Assembly: GCF_000518605.1 (NCBI RefSeq)
Contig: NZ_JADX01000014.1
Coordinates: 124,001-188,000 of the forward strand
From: Shewanella fidelis ATCC BAA-318
GTDB taxonomy: Bacteria; Pseudomonadota; Gammaproteobacteria; Enterobacterales; Shewanellaceae
Direction: 5' to 3'
Length of the DNA: 64,000 nt
Shown here one piece after another: positions 1 to 7,656 of this stretch; the stretch's first letter is position 1, and each line of letters begins with the position of its first letter. Position numbers and translations under genes: made by a program. Below the pieces are notes generated by a model. The model was given only the letters and a program-made list of their open reading frames with translations. It was not told the DNA's origin and made no database searches.

Positions 1-190
1 GTTCTTCACTTCTATGCCAAAGCAAAAACTGCTGCAAAGCATCATCAAACAGCACTTGCTGCTCGGAGTTTAGTGTCACATATTGTTCGAGTTTCCACTC
101 AATCGCCCAATCTAAAAAGTAGTAACTCATTTTTGTTGAACACGCTACCAGACCAAATATCAACAAAATGGCTATTACGAGTTTTCTCAT
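1..190 (-). CDS. DUF6279-type lipoprotein, 5' part only
   Basis: The first 63 codons of a minus-strand gene are present; the rest lies beyond the left edge. The N-terminus is a short hydrophobic signal peptide ending in the lipobox LVAC (Cys17), so the product should be lipidated and exported. The mature part begins STKMSYYFLDWAIEWKL and continues with LNSEQQVLFDDALQQFLLWH, which resembles the start of the DUF6279 lipoproteins found in Shewanella and relatives. The upstream sequence on the minus strand carries GGAGGGCTA just before the ATG, a good ribosome binding site. The function of the family is not known to me. Confidence 0.75.
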   Translation of the reverse strand, partial: MRKLVIAILLIFGLVACSTKMSYYFLDWAIEWKLEQYVTLNSEQQVLFDDALQQFLLWHRSEE

Positions 191-277
191 TAGCCCTCCA
201 GAGATTTACTATTTTATCTGCTTCTTAACCTAGCATAGAACAGTACAAATAAAGCGCACAGATACAAATTGTTGTAA

Positions 278-370
278 TGATCGACTCAGAGCATTTTTGG
301 GCGAAGGCGAATAAACGAAAGAATGCTTGCCCCAATGTGCGGTTAATCAACGCAGCAATTGACAGCCAAC
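278..370 (+). repeat. Degenerate copy of the Shewanella MITE-like repeat
   Basis: The stretch TGATCGACTCAGAGC, followed by a T-rich run with GG, AAGGCGAATAA, GAAAGAATG, AATCAACG and GACAGCCAA, aligns in order with 26213-26311 of the complete element (TGATCTACTCAGAGCG and so on). There is an internal gap of about 10 bp, and neither terminal inverted repeat is preserved. This looks like an old, decayed insertion. Confidence 0.55.
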
Positions 371-445
371 AACATGTCAAATGACGATAAAATAGATATC
401 TTGATTGATATAAGGGTTAGATTTCAGTTTATATATTGTGGGATA

Positions 446-478
446 TCAAACAAAGCCGCTAAAAGCGGCTTGTTTGAA
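446..478 (-). terminator. Rho-independent terminator of the thiamine operon
   Basis: An inverted repeat pairs AGCCGCT with AGCGGCT around a 3-base loop, extended by CAAACA/TGTTTG. On the minus strand the hairpin is followed by TTTGTTTGATAT. It starts about 30 bp after the stop codon of the kinase gene that ends at 508. Confidence 0.7.
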
Positions 479-507
479 ATGCTATAGCTAGATGCCAATT
501 CAAGTTG

Positions 508-1644
508 TTAAGCCTGACTTATCAGCGTTAAATATCGCTGCGCACAGGCTAAGTATTCTTCAGCAGAATTTAGCTTATCCGTATTAATATTAACGCCCTG
601 CTCATTAACTAAGTGATCAAATACCATTTGTAGTGCCCAACAAACAGCAAATACCCAATACAGATCCACTGCCGCATCGACACAATGAAGCGCAAGATGA
701 TTAAGATTCACATTGCTGGTTAAATACTGCTGAATAAGCCACTGACACTGAATTTTTGACAACGAATGACTCGCTAACACCGCAGCCAAATCACATAGAG
801 GATGAGAGCTACAAGCATATTCAAAGTCAATACAGTTGAGTTTATTGTCCACCAGCAAAATATTAAATGGATTAAGATCTCTATGACTATATTGCTGACG
901 GATCAGGCAGCTATTTAAGCGCTGCAGCATATGTTCAACCTGTACTGATTTAGCGTTCAGCTGTTCATAGACCTGTTGCCAACTTTTGAGTAAAGATAAT
1001 TGCCGCTTTTGTATTGAGACATTGTTAGCCACTCTCTGAGTATGGCAAATAACAGCATCATGTACGTGACTTGCCCCGTTGACAATTTTTACCTGCATTG
1101 CTTGAAGTCGTTGAAGATAAGTACGCCACTGCTTGTCAACAGACATCTTGTTGTCAGGCTCTGGTAACTTAGATAAACCATTTAAAAGCGTGAGTAGCAA
1201 ACGTTCTGCTGAGCAATCTAGCATTAACGCATGTTGACCTTGCGGTTTAGGTTGTTGAGCTGCGATACCTTGGTCTTTTAACCCCACGAAGTCAGCAGCA
1301 TTTTCAGCGCTAAATATACTCCAATCCATTTGTGGCTGCGGATAAAACTGGCTGACATAAAATTGGTTGCATGGACTAATATAAACCATTTTCGGTGCTA
1401 AACCTGCCGCAGCGGCGACTTGCCAATTCGCAACTTCAGCATTGCGGTCACAAATTTGTGAGCTTGCCCAGCTGTTAACCCTCAGCACCCACTGCCCTTC
1501 GCCTTCATGGCTTGGATGAGTGCCGCGTACATAGAAATTTTGATTACTTAAGCCATTGTTTAGCGGCGCTATCTCGCTCAATTGCGTTAGCTGTGCTTGC
1601 CTTAAGTAACTCGCTAGCAATGCTCGGGATCCTGTGCCACTCAA
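508..1644 (-). CDS. ThiK-like phosphotransferase (probable thiamine kinase)
   Basis: This 378-residue protein belongs to the choline/aminoglycoside/thiamine kinase superfamily. The catalytic loop HRDLNPFNIL lies near residue 253 (Brenner motif HxDxxxxN) and the metal-binding IDFEYA near 273. The region between residues 115 and 240 is long and low in recognisable motifs, which makes the protein longer than E. coli ThiK (about 274 aa). It is the last gene of a TPP-riboswitch-led unit, and its start overlaps the stop of the PnuC-type transporter by 4 bp, so translation is probably coupled. From this context its substrate is most likely thiamine taken up by the upstream genes, giving thiamine monophosphate and trapping it in the cytoplasm. 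A choline or other amino-alcohol kinase is the alternative; substrate cannot be read from sequence. Confidence 0.75.
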   Translation of the reverse strand: MSGTGSRALLASYLRQAQLTQLSEIAPLNNGLSNQNFYVRGTHPSHEGEGQWVLRVNSWASSQICDRNAEVANWQVAAAAGLAPKMVYISPCNQFYVSQFYPQPQMDWSIFSAENAADFVGLKDQGIAAQQPKPQGQHALMLDCSAERLLLTLLNGLSKLPEPDNKMSVDKQWRTYLQRLQAMQVKIVNGASHVHDAVICHTQRVANNVSIQKRQLSLLKSWQQVYEQLNAKSVQVEHMLQRLNSCLIRQQYSHRDLNPFNILLVDNKLNCIDFEYACSSHPLCDLAAVLASHSLSKIQCQWLIQQYLTSNVNLNHLALHCVDAAVDLYWVFAVCWALQMVFDHLVNEQGVNINTDKLNSAEEYLACAQRYLTLISQA

Positions 1645-2312
1645 TTAGGCAACTCCGAGGATAAACTATTATTTTGTAGTGATTGCTGATCTTCCATTTT
1701 ATTGCGCCACATATAATAGCCAAACACTACCATACCAAGATAAAGCACAAATAACACAGCTGTTAACATTAAGCCCTTACTAACATATAAATAGATTGAA
1801 ACTGCATCAATCACGAACCAATAAAACCAGTTTTCTAACACTTTTTTTGCGACCAAATAGGTCGTCATTACGGCAAAACAAGTGGTTGCAGCATCTAAAT
1901 ACGGCAGTGATGCATGGGTTTGGGTTGCCATAAAATGACCAATCGCTAACGCGATTAATCCTGTAATCACAATGATCTTAAGGTGAGTCATTGCACTCCA
2001 AGAGACAATATTCACCCCCTCATGTTCTTTGCCACCTCGTGTCCACATCCAATAACCGTATATAGCCATTGCCATATAGTAGACATTAAGCAGCGACTCC
2101 ATTAATAGTGCAACATTCCAAAACAAAACCGTGTATATCGCAGTGCTAATAAATGCAGCAGGCCAACACCAAATGCTACCTTTCATTGCAAAAACTAAAT
2201 AGGCTATAGCCAATAAGACCGCTACGGCCTCCCAAGCAGTAAGCGCTTGTGCCTCACCTAGAGCTGTTGTGATGCTATTGACTATCGATAACCAAAACTC
2301 GGACATAAGCAA
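1641..2312 (-). CDS. pnuT: PnuC/PnuT-family inner-membrane transporter (probable thiamine transporter)
   Basis: This 223-residue protein consists of about seven hydrophobic segments in the PnuC fold, with the typical aromatic signatures (YGYWMWTRGG near residue 85 and WFYWFVIDAVSIYLY near 162). PnuC proteins move nicotinamide riboside and PnuT members move thiamine by facilitated diffusion coupled to phosphorylation inside the cell. The substrate is called here from context only: the gene lies between a YkoF-like thiamine-binding protein and a kinase in a unit headed by a TPP riboswitch. No nicotinamide gene is nearby. The first Met codons are close together (M1 and M3), and the start could be either. 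Confidence 0.8.
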   Translation of the reverse strand: MLMSEFWLSIVNSITTALGEAQALTAWEAVAVLLAIAYLVFAMKGSIWCWPAAFISTAIYTVLFWNVALLMESLLNVYYMAMAIYGYWMWTRGGKEHEGVNIVSWSAMTHLKIIVITGLIALAIGHFMATQTHASLPYLDAATTCFAVMTTYLVAKKVLENWFYWFVIDAVSIYLYVSKGLMLTAVLFVLYLGMVVFGYYMWRNKMEDQQSLQNNSLSSELPN

Positions 2313-2422
2313 CGCCTTGTGTTTAACCTAAAGCTTAGGCCAATTAACCACTAAACTAAAAGTGGCCACTATGCATACCAGAATAAGGCTTAAAGCAGAG
2401 TGGCCATGCTTTGATATCGTAT

Positions 2423-2683
2423 TTATTCGCTATGGCTTAAATTCAGCTCACCACCAATAAACTTACATACAAAAACTGCTTTACCGAACTTTTCATGAGC
2501 AGCTTGCATCTCAGTTGCCAGCATTGACATTACATCGCTATATTCGCCAACAACCTGAGTCGCCATGGCATTGGTGACACGTTGAATATTGTCATAGCTA
2601 TCAACACGAGCAATAAACCATTTAATTGGATCTAGGTAGTTATCTTGTAAAGGATAACAACTGATCTCTGCTGTTAATTTCAT
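2423..2683 (-). CDS. One-domain YkoF-like thiamine-binding protein
   Basis: An 86-residue protein without a signal peptide. Its sequence (MKLTAEISCYPL at the start, NAMATQVVGEYSDVM in the middle, GKAVFVCKFIGGEL at the end) matches the repeat unit of YkoF, the Bacillus thiamine/HMP-binding protein, which normally has two such domains. Here a single domain is encoded, so a dimer would be needed to rebuild the two-domain form. It sits between the outer-membrane receptor (ends at 2770) and the inner-membrane transporter (starts at 2312), inside the TPP-riboswitch unit. A role in binding or handing over thiamine is likely, but it looks cytoplasmic. AGG upstream of the ATG serves as ribosome binding site. 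Confidence 0.75.
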   Translation of the reverse strand: MKLTAEISCYPLQDNYLDPIKWFIARVDSYDNIQRVTNAMATQVVGEYSDVMSMLATEMQAAHEKFGKAVFVCKFIGGELNLSHSE

Positions 2684-2769
2684 AGTAAACCTCAGCCACT
2701 TTCAGGTGGCATAAAAAATAGTGTTTAATAACACCGGAGAACAAATAATTGTGTAAAAAAGTTATCTAT

Positions 2770-4905
2770 TTATAAAAACTTAACGTTAAACGTGACACCA
2801 ATTTGACGCGGATCACCATAGCGAATGTACTGCTTATCAGCCCAGTCTAGATCCGGCTCATTACCAAAGTAGAAGCCGCGGACGCCATACTGTTCATCAA
2901 ATAAATTACGTCCCCAAAGGTAGGCCGACCAGATATCAGCTTCATAGCCAATTTTGGCATTAAATATATGGTAAGCATCTGATTTAGACTCGTTACTATC
3001 TGAGTAATAAAAGTCACTCTTACCGCTGGCGTTAACATTGGCAAACCAGCCGTTATCGCTGCGATAAGTGGCACCTAAACTAAAGGTAAAGTTAGGCGAA
3101 TGAGCAAGCTCTCGACCGGAAAGGTCAACAATGCCACCATACTTATCTTCATATTGGTAGTCACCGTAAGCTGTCTCTAACCAACCAACACTGCCGTAAA
3201 GCTGTAAGTTATCAGTGGCGTACCAATTGCCATCAAGCTCTGCGCCATAGTTATGCGAACTACCGGCATTTTCGGTAAACAGAATAAAGTTACCTTCTTC
3301 ACCTGGCACTGTTGACTGTTGCGATGCTGCGACTTGTTGATCTTGTCTATCCATAAAGAAAATCGCTAGATTAGTATTCGCAGCACCATCTAGCCAAGTC
3401 GATTTAAGGCCAATTTCGTAGTTATAAAGGATCTCAGTGTCATATTCTTTTTTATCGGCAAGTTCTACTGGTAGCGACATATTAAAACCACCTGCCTTGT
3501 AACCACGAGCAACGCGAATATAAGACTCATGTTCATCGCTTAACGCTTTGCTTAGGGCAATATGACCGCCCCACATGGTTTCACTTGGTTCGAATGCATC
3601 GCCGGCTGAGTCGCTGTAGTCACTGTCACGACGCTCTACGCGCAAGCCAACAGATAGTGCATAGTTAGCACCTAGATCAGAATCTAACTGGCCAAATAAC
3701 GCATAGTTTTTCGCCCGATACTCTGCAGTCAATTGGCTGTAGCTATCCACAGTATGGTTATCTTCTTGCAGATCCATACCATAAATACCGACTAACCAAT
3801 CAGTACTGTCAGCGAAGATCCGTCCCGCTTCAGTTGAAGATAATCTAAATTCTTGAGTAATGGTTTTTCTTTCGCCCTGCTTATCCCAGTTATATTCATA
3901 CTCGCAAGGCGCACCATCACAGTCTCGACTGCCCCAATAATCAGGGTTTGCCCAGTCACCATCATAGTTATGGCGGGTATCTGATTGCGCAAATGACGTC
4001 AACGATGTTACTTGGAATGAATCGGCACCAGTATAGGTAAACTTAAGCGATGAACCTGTGGTTTTTTGCTTATCTTCACCCGGTGCATCAGTTAAGGTAT
4101 CGAAACCGTTATTATCTAAAGTCCAAACATCATAGCCGTTGTCATAATTGGCATGCAGCACGGTTAAATCTATCTCTAAATCATCCGTGGCGTACCAACG
4201 CAATTTTGCGCGACCAGTAAACTCATCACGGTTATTAGTATCACTGCGCCCAAGATATAGATTGTCTCGATAACCATCTTGTTGATGCTGTTGTAGCGAC
4301 ACTCGATACAGCAAGTTACCCGAACCGGTGACAGGTCCCGAACTAAAACCACTAAAGGTTTTTAAGTTATCGTCGCCGAATGAGACTTCAGCGCCATGTT
4401 CAAATACATCGGTCGGATCATTACTTTTTAAGTAGATAAGCCCTGCGAGCGCATTCGCACCATATCGGGTTCCTTGCGGGCCTCTTAGTACTTCAACTTG
4501 CTGTAAGTCATACATACTTGATGCCATACCTAAACCAGATAGATCGATGTCATCTACCACAAAGCCAACAGAAGAGTTAGGTGCCCCTTGATATTCCTCT
4601 TGTTCTCCGACACCACGGATCTGAAAATATTTAGGCCGCGAACTACCACCAGACCAGTTAAAGTTAGCTATGGTATTGAGAATGTCTTCAAAGTGCTGTG
4701 CACCTTGGTCTTCAATTTGCTGCTGATCAATAACCGTCACGCTTGACGGCATTTTTTCTAAGGCTGAACCGCGAAAATCGGAAGTAACCACCATGACTTC
4801 GATTTCATCATTTAATGGTGTACTCGATTGTGCAAATGCATTGGGAGCAGAGACAGCCGCAATAACAGCCAGCGCAACAGGTGAATAAGATTTATAGTTA
4901 AACAT
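2770..4905 (-). CDS. TonB-dependent outer-membrane receptor (probable thiamine receptor)
   Basis: This 711-residue protein opens with a signal peptide ending APNAFA at about residue 25. A TonB-box-like EVMVVTS follows near residue 36, then a plug domain (SSVTVIDQQQIEDQGAQ, FQIRGVGE, VEVLRGPQGTRYGANALAG) and a beta-barrel ending in VTFNVKFL, with the usual terminal hydrophobic residue. Such receptors use TonB energy to import scarce ligands across the outer membrane. The ligand is inferred from regulation: a TPP riboswitch lies in the 5' leader directly upstream, and the downstream genes are a YkoF-like protein, a PnuT-type transporter and a kinase. This corresponds to the receptors predicted for thiamine in comparative THI-box studies of gammaproteobacteria. 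Distant siderophore-receptor similarity is expected from the fold alone. Confidence 0.85.
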   Translation of the reverse strand: MFNYKSYSPVALAVIAAVSAPNAFAQSSTPLNDEIEVMVVTSDFRGSALEKMPSSVTVIDQQQIEDQGAQHFEDILNTIANFNWSGGSSRPKYFQIRGVGEQEEYQGAPNSSVGFVVDDIDLSGLGMASSMYDLQQVEVLRGPQGTRYGANALAGLIYLKSNDPTDVFEHGAEVSFGDDNLKTFSGFSSGPVTGSGNLLYRVSLQQHQQDGYRDNLYLGRSDTNNRDEFTGRAKLRWYATDDLEIDLTVLHANYDNGYDVWTLDNNGFDTLTDAPGEDKQKTTGSSLKFTYTGADSFQVTSLTSFAQSDTRHNYDGDWANPDYWGSRDCDGAPCEYEYNWDKQGERKTITQEFRLSSTEAGRIFADSTDWLVGIYGMDLQEDNHTVDSYSQLTAEYRAKNYALFGQLDSDLGANYALSVGLRVERRDSDYSDSAGDAFEPSETMWGGHIALSKALSDEHESYIRVARGYKAGGFNMSLPVELADKKEYDTEILYNYEIGLKSTWLDGAANTNLAIFFMDRQDQQVAASQQSTVPGEEGNFILFTENAGSSHNYGAELDGNWYATDNLQLYGSVGWLETAYGDYQYEDKYGGIVDLSGRELAHSPNFTFSLGATYRSDNGWFANVNASGKSDFYYSDSNESKSDAYHIFNAKIGYEADIWSAYLWGRNLFDEQYGVRGFYFGNEPDLDWADKQYIRYGDPRQIGVTFNVKFL

Positions 4906-4965
4906 AGGACCTCAAAGTAAATTTTTGAGATCCGGCAACATAAAGAAGCGATCGGGAAATGACAT

Positions 4966-5085
4966 TGTGGCCCATTCCTACGCCGGTATTAGCCGGATCA
5001 GGTTCAAAGGGTTCGTTTTGCAACATCTCAGTCAAGCCGACAAATCAAACTTTTGATTGATAGACTTTAACACCCCTTGGCGAGC
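4966..5085 (-). promoter_or_regulatory. TPP riboswitch (THI element)
   Basis: On the minus strand the leader contains, in order, AAGGGGTGTTAAAG, GACTGAGATGTTGC, ACCCTTTGAACCTGATCCGG and TAATACCGGCGTAGGAA. These are the hallmark conserved blocks of the thiamine pyrophosphate aptamer (GGGGUG, CUGAGAU, ACCC-UUUGAACCUGAUCYGG, UA-RYRCCGGCGUAGGRA). The variable P3 arm sits around 5041-5062. The element ends about 60 bp before the TonB receptor start, so TPP binding most likely blocks translation or ends transcription there. I see no clear poly-U terminator between the aptamer and the ATG. Confidence 0.95.
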
Positions 5086-5148
5086 GCGATTATACATGAA
5101 TTTTACAACTCGATGACAGAGTTCTTAATCTTTACGTACTCTATGCAT

Positions 5149-5179
5149 AAAAAAACGCCAGTTTGACTGACGTTTTTTT
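5149..5179 (-). terminator. Rho-independent terminator downstream of the ycfL-like gene
   Basis: An A-tract, a stem pairing ACGTCAG with CTGGCGT (minus strand) around TCAAA, then a T-tract. The only non-Watson-Crick position is a U-G wobble in minus-strand RNA but a C-A mismatch in plus-strand RNA. The hairpin therefore suits termination of the minus-strand hinT-ycfL unit and isolates the riboswitch transcript. Confidence 0.8.
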
Positions 5180-5222
5180 AACAAGCGTATTAATCATTAC
5201 ATAGTAGAGCAAATATGCTGGA

Positions 5223-5612
5223 TTAATTTGAAAATGCTTTTCTTACATATAGCTCAAAACGGGCTGCATTGGCATTGGGCGCAACTGCACTTACTTGTAG
5301 TTGCTGCTTGCCATGTAGCTTAACCGATTTCCAACTCACACCTTCATCGTCTATTGTCATGCCACTAACATCGAACCAAGTAAATTTATACTGGAGTCGC
5401 AGATCAGTTGAAACTTGACTAATAATGGTGCCGGTACCACGTAAAAAACCAGCTTCAGGTCTAGCCATAATATTGGCAACTTGAACTTCTCTGGCAAAAC
5501 TATTGTTATCTACGCGCACTTGACCATTAGAGTCAGCCATGACTCCAGCAGTATGTGGCGCACAAGCCGCAACAACAGATGCGACCAATAATCCTATCAG
5601 TATTTTTTTCAT
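5223..5612 (-). CDS. YcfL-like lipoprotein (DUF1425)
   Basis: A 129-residue lipoprotein with signal peptide and lipobox VAAC at Cys17. The mature part (VDNNSFAREVQVANI, LQYKFTWFDVSGM, RFELYVRKAF) matches the DUF1425/YcfL pattern of a small beta-sandwich with the YRFYWYD-like core strand. In E. coli, ycfL follows hinT and precedes lpoB and thiK. Here it also follows hinT, with two thioesterase genes inserted between them, and a ThiK-like gene lies 3.6 kb further on. No LpoB-like gene is seen in between. The function of YcfL is unknown. Confidence 0.7.
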   Translation of the reverse strand: MKKILIGLLVASVVAACAPHTAGVMADSNGQVRVDNNSFAREVQVANIMARPEAGFLRGTGTIISQVSTDLRLQYKFTWFDVSGMTIDDEGVSWKSVKLHGKQQLQVSAVAPNANAARFELYVRKAFSN

Positions 5613-5666
5613 TTCAAGCCCCTTTGCTGCAATACCCAGTATGAGTTTATATAAGTTAGCATTAAA

Positions 5667-6137
5667 TCAATCGATCAAGAAGTGCGCTCTCGCTGTGGCA
5701 ATTAAATGCTTACGATTTGTTTGCCAACAATTAATGCTCACATTGGCAACTCTGCGACCTTGTCGGGTGATTTTACACTCGGCAAAACTGTCTTTATGGT
5801 AGCCAGCTCTTAAGTAATCAATTGAAAAATCGACAACTTTTGGTACTTTAGTGGTTTGCATAAATACCATAAGCTGCACAATTGCCGACATTTCCATAAA
5901 GCCTGCAATTACACCACCATGCAAAGCGGGCAAAATAGGGTTACCTATATTGTCGTCTTTCGCTGGTAACTTAAATACTAGCTCATCACCAAAGCGCTCA
6001 ACTCCCATGCCTATAAACTTGGCATAAGGTACATGCTCTAAAAGATGGCCGAAATCATTAAGTTCTGTCGCCTTTTTTACGATACCTTTAACGTCGAGTT
6101 TTATGCTTTCATCTGTAAGGCAAGATCCACTATTCAT
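5667..6137 (-). CDS. PaaI-family hotdog thioesterase (second of a tandem pair)
   Basis: A 156-residue protein with a single hotdog fold of the PaaI/YbgC-like acyl-CoA thioesterase type. The core LPALHGGVIAGFMEMSAIVQL (residues about 73-93) carries the HGGV-x-A/G signature that starts the hot-dog helix. A second conserved strand reads KVVDFSIDYLRAGYHKDSFAECKI. The start overlaps the stop of the next thioesterase gene by 8 bp. It should cleave acyl-CoA or aryl-CoA thioesters in the cytoplasm; the substrate is unknown. Pairing with a second, different hotdog protein hints at a heteromer or at two substrate ranges. Confidence 0.75.
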   Translation of the reverse strand: MNSGSCLTDESIKLDVKGIVKKATELNDFGHLLEHVPYAKFIGMGVERFGDELVFKLPAKDDNIGNPILPALHGGVIAGFMEMSAIVQLMVFMQTTKVPKVVDFSIDYLRAGYHKDSFAECKITRQGRRVANVSINCWQTNRKHLIATARAHFLID

Positions 6138-6630
6138 TACTTCCCCCCATTAGAGCTTGTCTAAACTCCTCACCTACCATCTCAGGGCTGATGCGCATAA
6201 ACGAACCAACAGCATGAGCAATGGGATCATCAATTGAATCTTGGTAAGCAATCGCTCGCGTAAATGCGACACTCGAGGATAATTTATAGCACTGGGCAAA
6301 ACCATAAACAGGTTTATGGGGTTCTGCTGGCTTCATATAGTCAACGCGTAAATCTAATGTTGGTGAGATCTCAAGTAAGCCAAACTTATCAAAAATAGAG
6401 CAAACAACCGCACAACCACTCGCTGTATCCATTAAGGTGGTGATCACTCCACCATGGATCACTCCGGTATCTGGGTAACCAACAAGTTGTTTATCGTAAG
6501 GCAGCTCCATTAAAACATGGTTGCCACTGCCTTCAAGTACTTCAAGTTTCAACTTGCGACACTGAGTCAGCTGGTCAACGAATCGACTCGCCATTTGAGT
6601 CAGCGCGTCTTTTTCATCGCCGATATTCAT
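6130..6630 (-). CDS. PaaI-family hotdog thioesterase (first of a tandem pair)
   Basis: A 166-residue hotdog-fold protein. The signature [20 protein letters not shown] (residues about 76-95) includes the conserved HGG and the acidic residue of the D-T-A-x-G turn, and the strand [12 protein letters not shown] follows. These features mark the PaaI thioesterase group. Unlike its downstream neighbour it keeps the DTASG motif; the neighbour has EMSAIV. It overlaps hinT by 4 bp upstream and the second thioesterase by 8 bp downstream, so the three are very likely co-translated. The natural substrate is not deducible. Confidence 0.8.
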   Translation of the reverse strand: MNIGDEKDALTQMASRFVDQLTQCRKLKLEVLEGSGNHVLMELPYDKQLVGYPDTGVIHGGVITTLMDTASGCAVVCSIFDKFGLLEISPTLDLRVDYMKPAEPHKPVYGFAQCYKLSSSVAFTRAIAYQDSIDDPIAHAVGSFMRISPEMVGEEFRQALMGGSNE

Positions 6631-6983
6631 GCACTAGGGCTCAACATTGGGCCTAAATGATGGCCGCCCACTAAATGCATATGAATATGGAATACCTCTT
6701 GCCCACCATGCTTGTTGCAGTTCATGATCAGGCGATAGCCATCTTCTGCTATCCCAGCCTCTTGGGCGAGTTTTGCAGCAACAGACATCATACGACCAAG
6801 GGCTTTCTCATCAGATGCTTTAATGTCATTAGCTGTCGGAATTAAATGATTTGGAATAATAAGAATGTGTGTTGGTGCCTTAGGGGTTATATCTCTAAAC
6901 GCGGTAACAAGTTCATCTTGATATAAAATATCTGCTGGAATTTCACGTCGAATAATTTTACTAAATATGGTTTCTTCGGCCAT
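6627..6983 (-). CDS. hinT: HinT-type HIT nucleotide hydrolase
   Basis: A 118-residue cytoplasmic protein of the histidine triad family with the catalytic motif [10 protein letters not shown] near residue 99 and the N-terminal signature [20 protein letters not shown]. HinT enzymes hydrolyse adenosine 5'-phosphoramidates and acyl- or aminoacyl-adenylates. The length and C-terminal tail fit the E. coli protein. It is the first gene of the minus-strand hinT-thioesterase-thioesterase-ycfL unit; GAGGGC is present upstream of the ATG. Confidence 0.93.
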   Translation of the reverse strand: MAEETIFSKIIRREIPADILYQDELVTAFRDITPKAPTHILIIPNHLIPTANDIKASDEKALGRMMSVAAKLAQEAGIAEDGYRLIMNCNKHGGQEVFHIHMHLVGGHHLGPMLSPSA

Positions 6984-7174
6984 TTTTTTGCCCTCAAAAG
7001 GAAATAACTAAGCATAGTATACGCTAAAATGCCTCTATGGCGATGCTCGAATATCATTTCGTCAAACGCTGTAAAGTAACAAGTTGTACACAGATTAAAC
7101 AGATGTATATACAATGTGGTTGACTTTAATTTGATTAGCGCATCTAATGTTCAAAAATATGTTGGAATTTGACT

Positions 7175-7588
7175 ATGCTTACCGAAAAAGAATCCGCTCT
7201 ACTTGATGCTGCAACAGAACTCGTAAAAGAAAAGGGTATGATTGCTCTAAATATGTCAGATGTACATAAAAAAGCAGGCTACTCCCGTGCAGCACAGTAT
7301 CAATCGTTTAGTGATAAAAATGCACTACTCGCAGCTTTGTGTATGCGTGAGTTAGTGAGTAATACTCAAGCCATTGAAGACAAACGATTTGATGATTTAA
7401 CCGGTGACTTTTCGGTCGTTTTAAGACCTGTTGTCTATCGCTATTTAAAGCTATCAGATCGATTAATGATTGATTCAGCATTCTCACTCATGCTCACACA
7501 AGTTCGCTCACTACCTGAGGATGATAGGTTTAACTTCTTAAAAAGTGGTTACGAATTCTTGAATAAAGAGCGTGAAATGAGCCGATAA
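7175..7588 (+). CDS. Short TetR-like transcriptional regulator
   Basis: The first 50 residues form a TetR-type helix-turn-helix (LLDAATELVKEKGMIALNMS, then KKAGYSRAAQYQSFSDKNAL), where the recognition helix normally reads VxxxAGVSxGxxYxHFxxK. The following helices run only to about 137 residues, roughly 50-60 shorter than the usual TetR ligand-binding domain. The start is placed at the ATG at 7175, where GGA lies 8 bases upstream; a TTG at 7169 is possible. The gene is alone and divergent from hinT, so hinT or itself are possible targets. Whether the shortness is natural or due to a lost 3' part cannot be told here. Confidence 0.65.
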   Translation: MLTEKESALLDAATELVKEKGMIALNMSDVHKKAGYSRAAQYQSFSDKNALLAALCMRELVSNTQAIEDKRFDDLTGDFSVVLRPVVYRYLKLSDRLMIDSAFSLMLTQVRSLPEDDRFNFLKSGYEFLNKEREMSR

Positions 7589-7621
7589 CTTTCGGTGTTC
7601 GATCCGCTACTAGCTAAATAT

Positions 7622-7648
7622 AAAAGAGCCAAATACATGGCTCTTTTT
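7622..7648. terminator. Bidirectional terminator between convergent genes
   Basis: AGAGCCA pairs with TGGCTCT around a short loop, with an A-tract on one side and a T-tract on the other. It lies between the converging TetR-like gene and the zinc-ribbon membrane protein gene. Confidence 0.8.
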
Positions 7649-7656
7649 AGTATAGA

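Larger units (their letters stand above)
191..507. other. Intergenic region with repeat remnant and terminator
   Basis: This 317-bp gap has no credible ORF. It should hold the promoter of the lipoprotein to its left. Bases 278-370 are a diverged copy of the repeat seen complete at 26192-26469, and 446-478 is the terminator of the thiamine operon. Both are listed separately. Confidence 0.6.

Noticed and set aside
2847..3992. Two minus-strand frames inside the TonB receptor gene (2847-3074 and 3792-3992)
   Set aside because: They lie in another reading frame of the same strand as the receptor, whose barrel sequence is continuous and intact.
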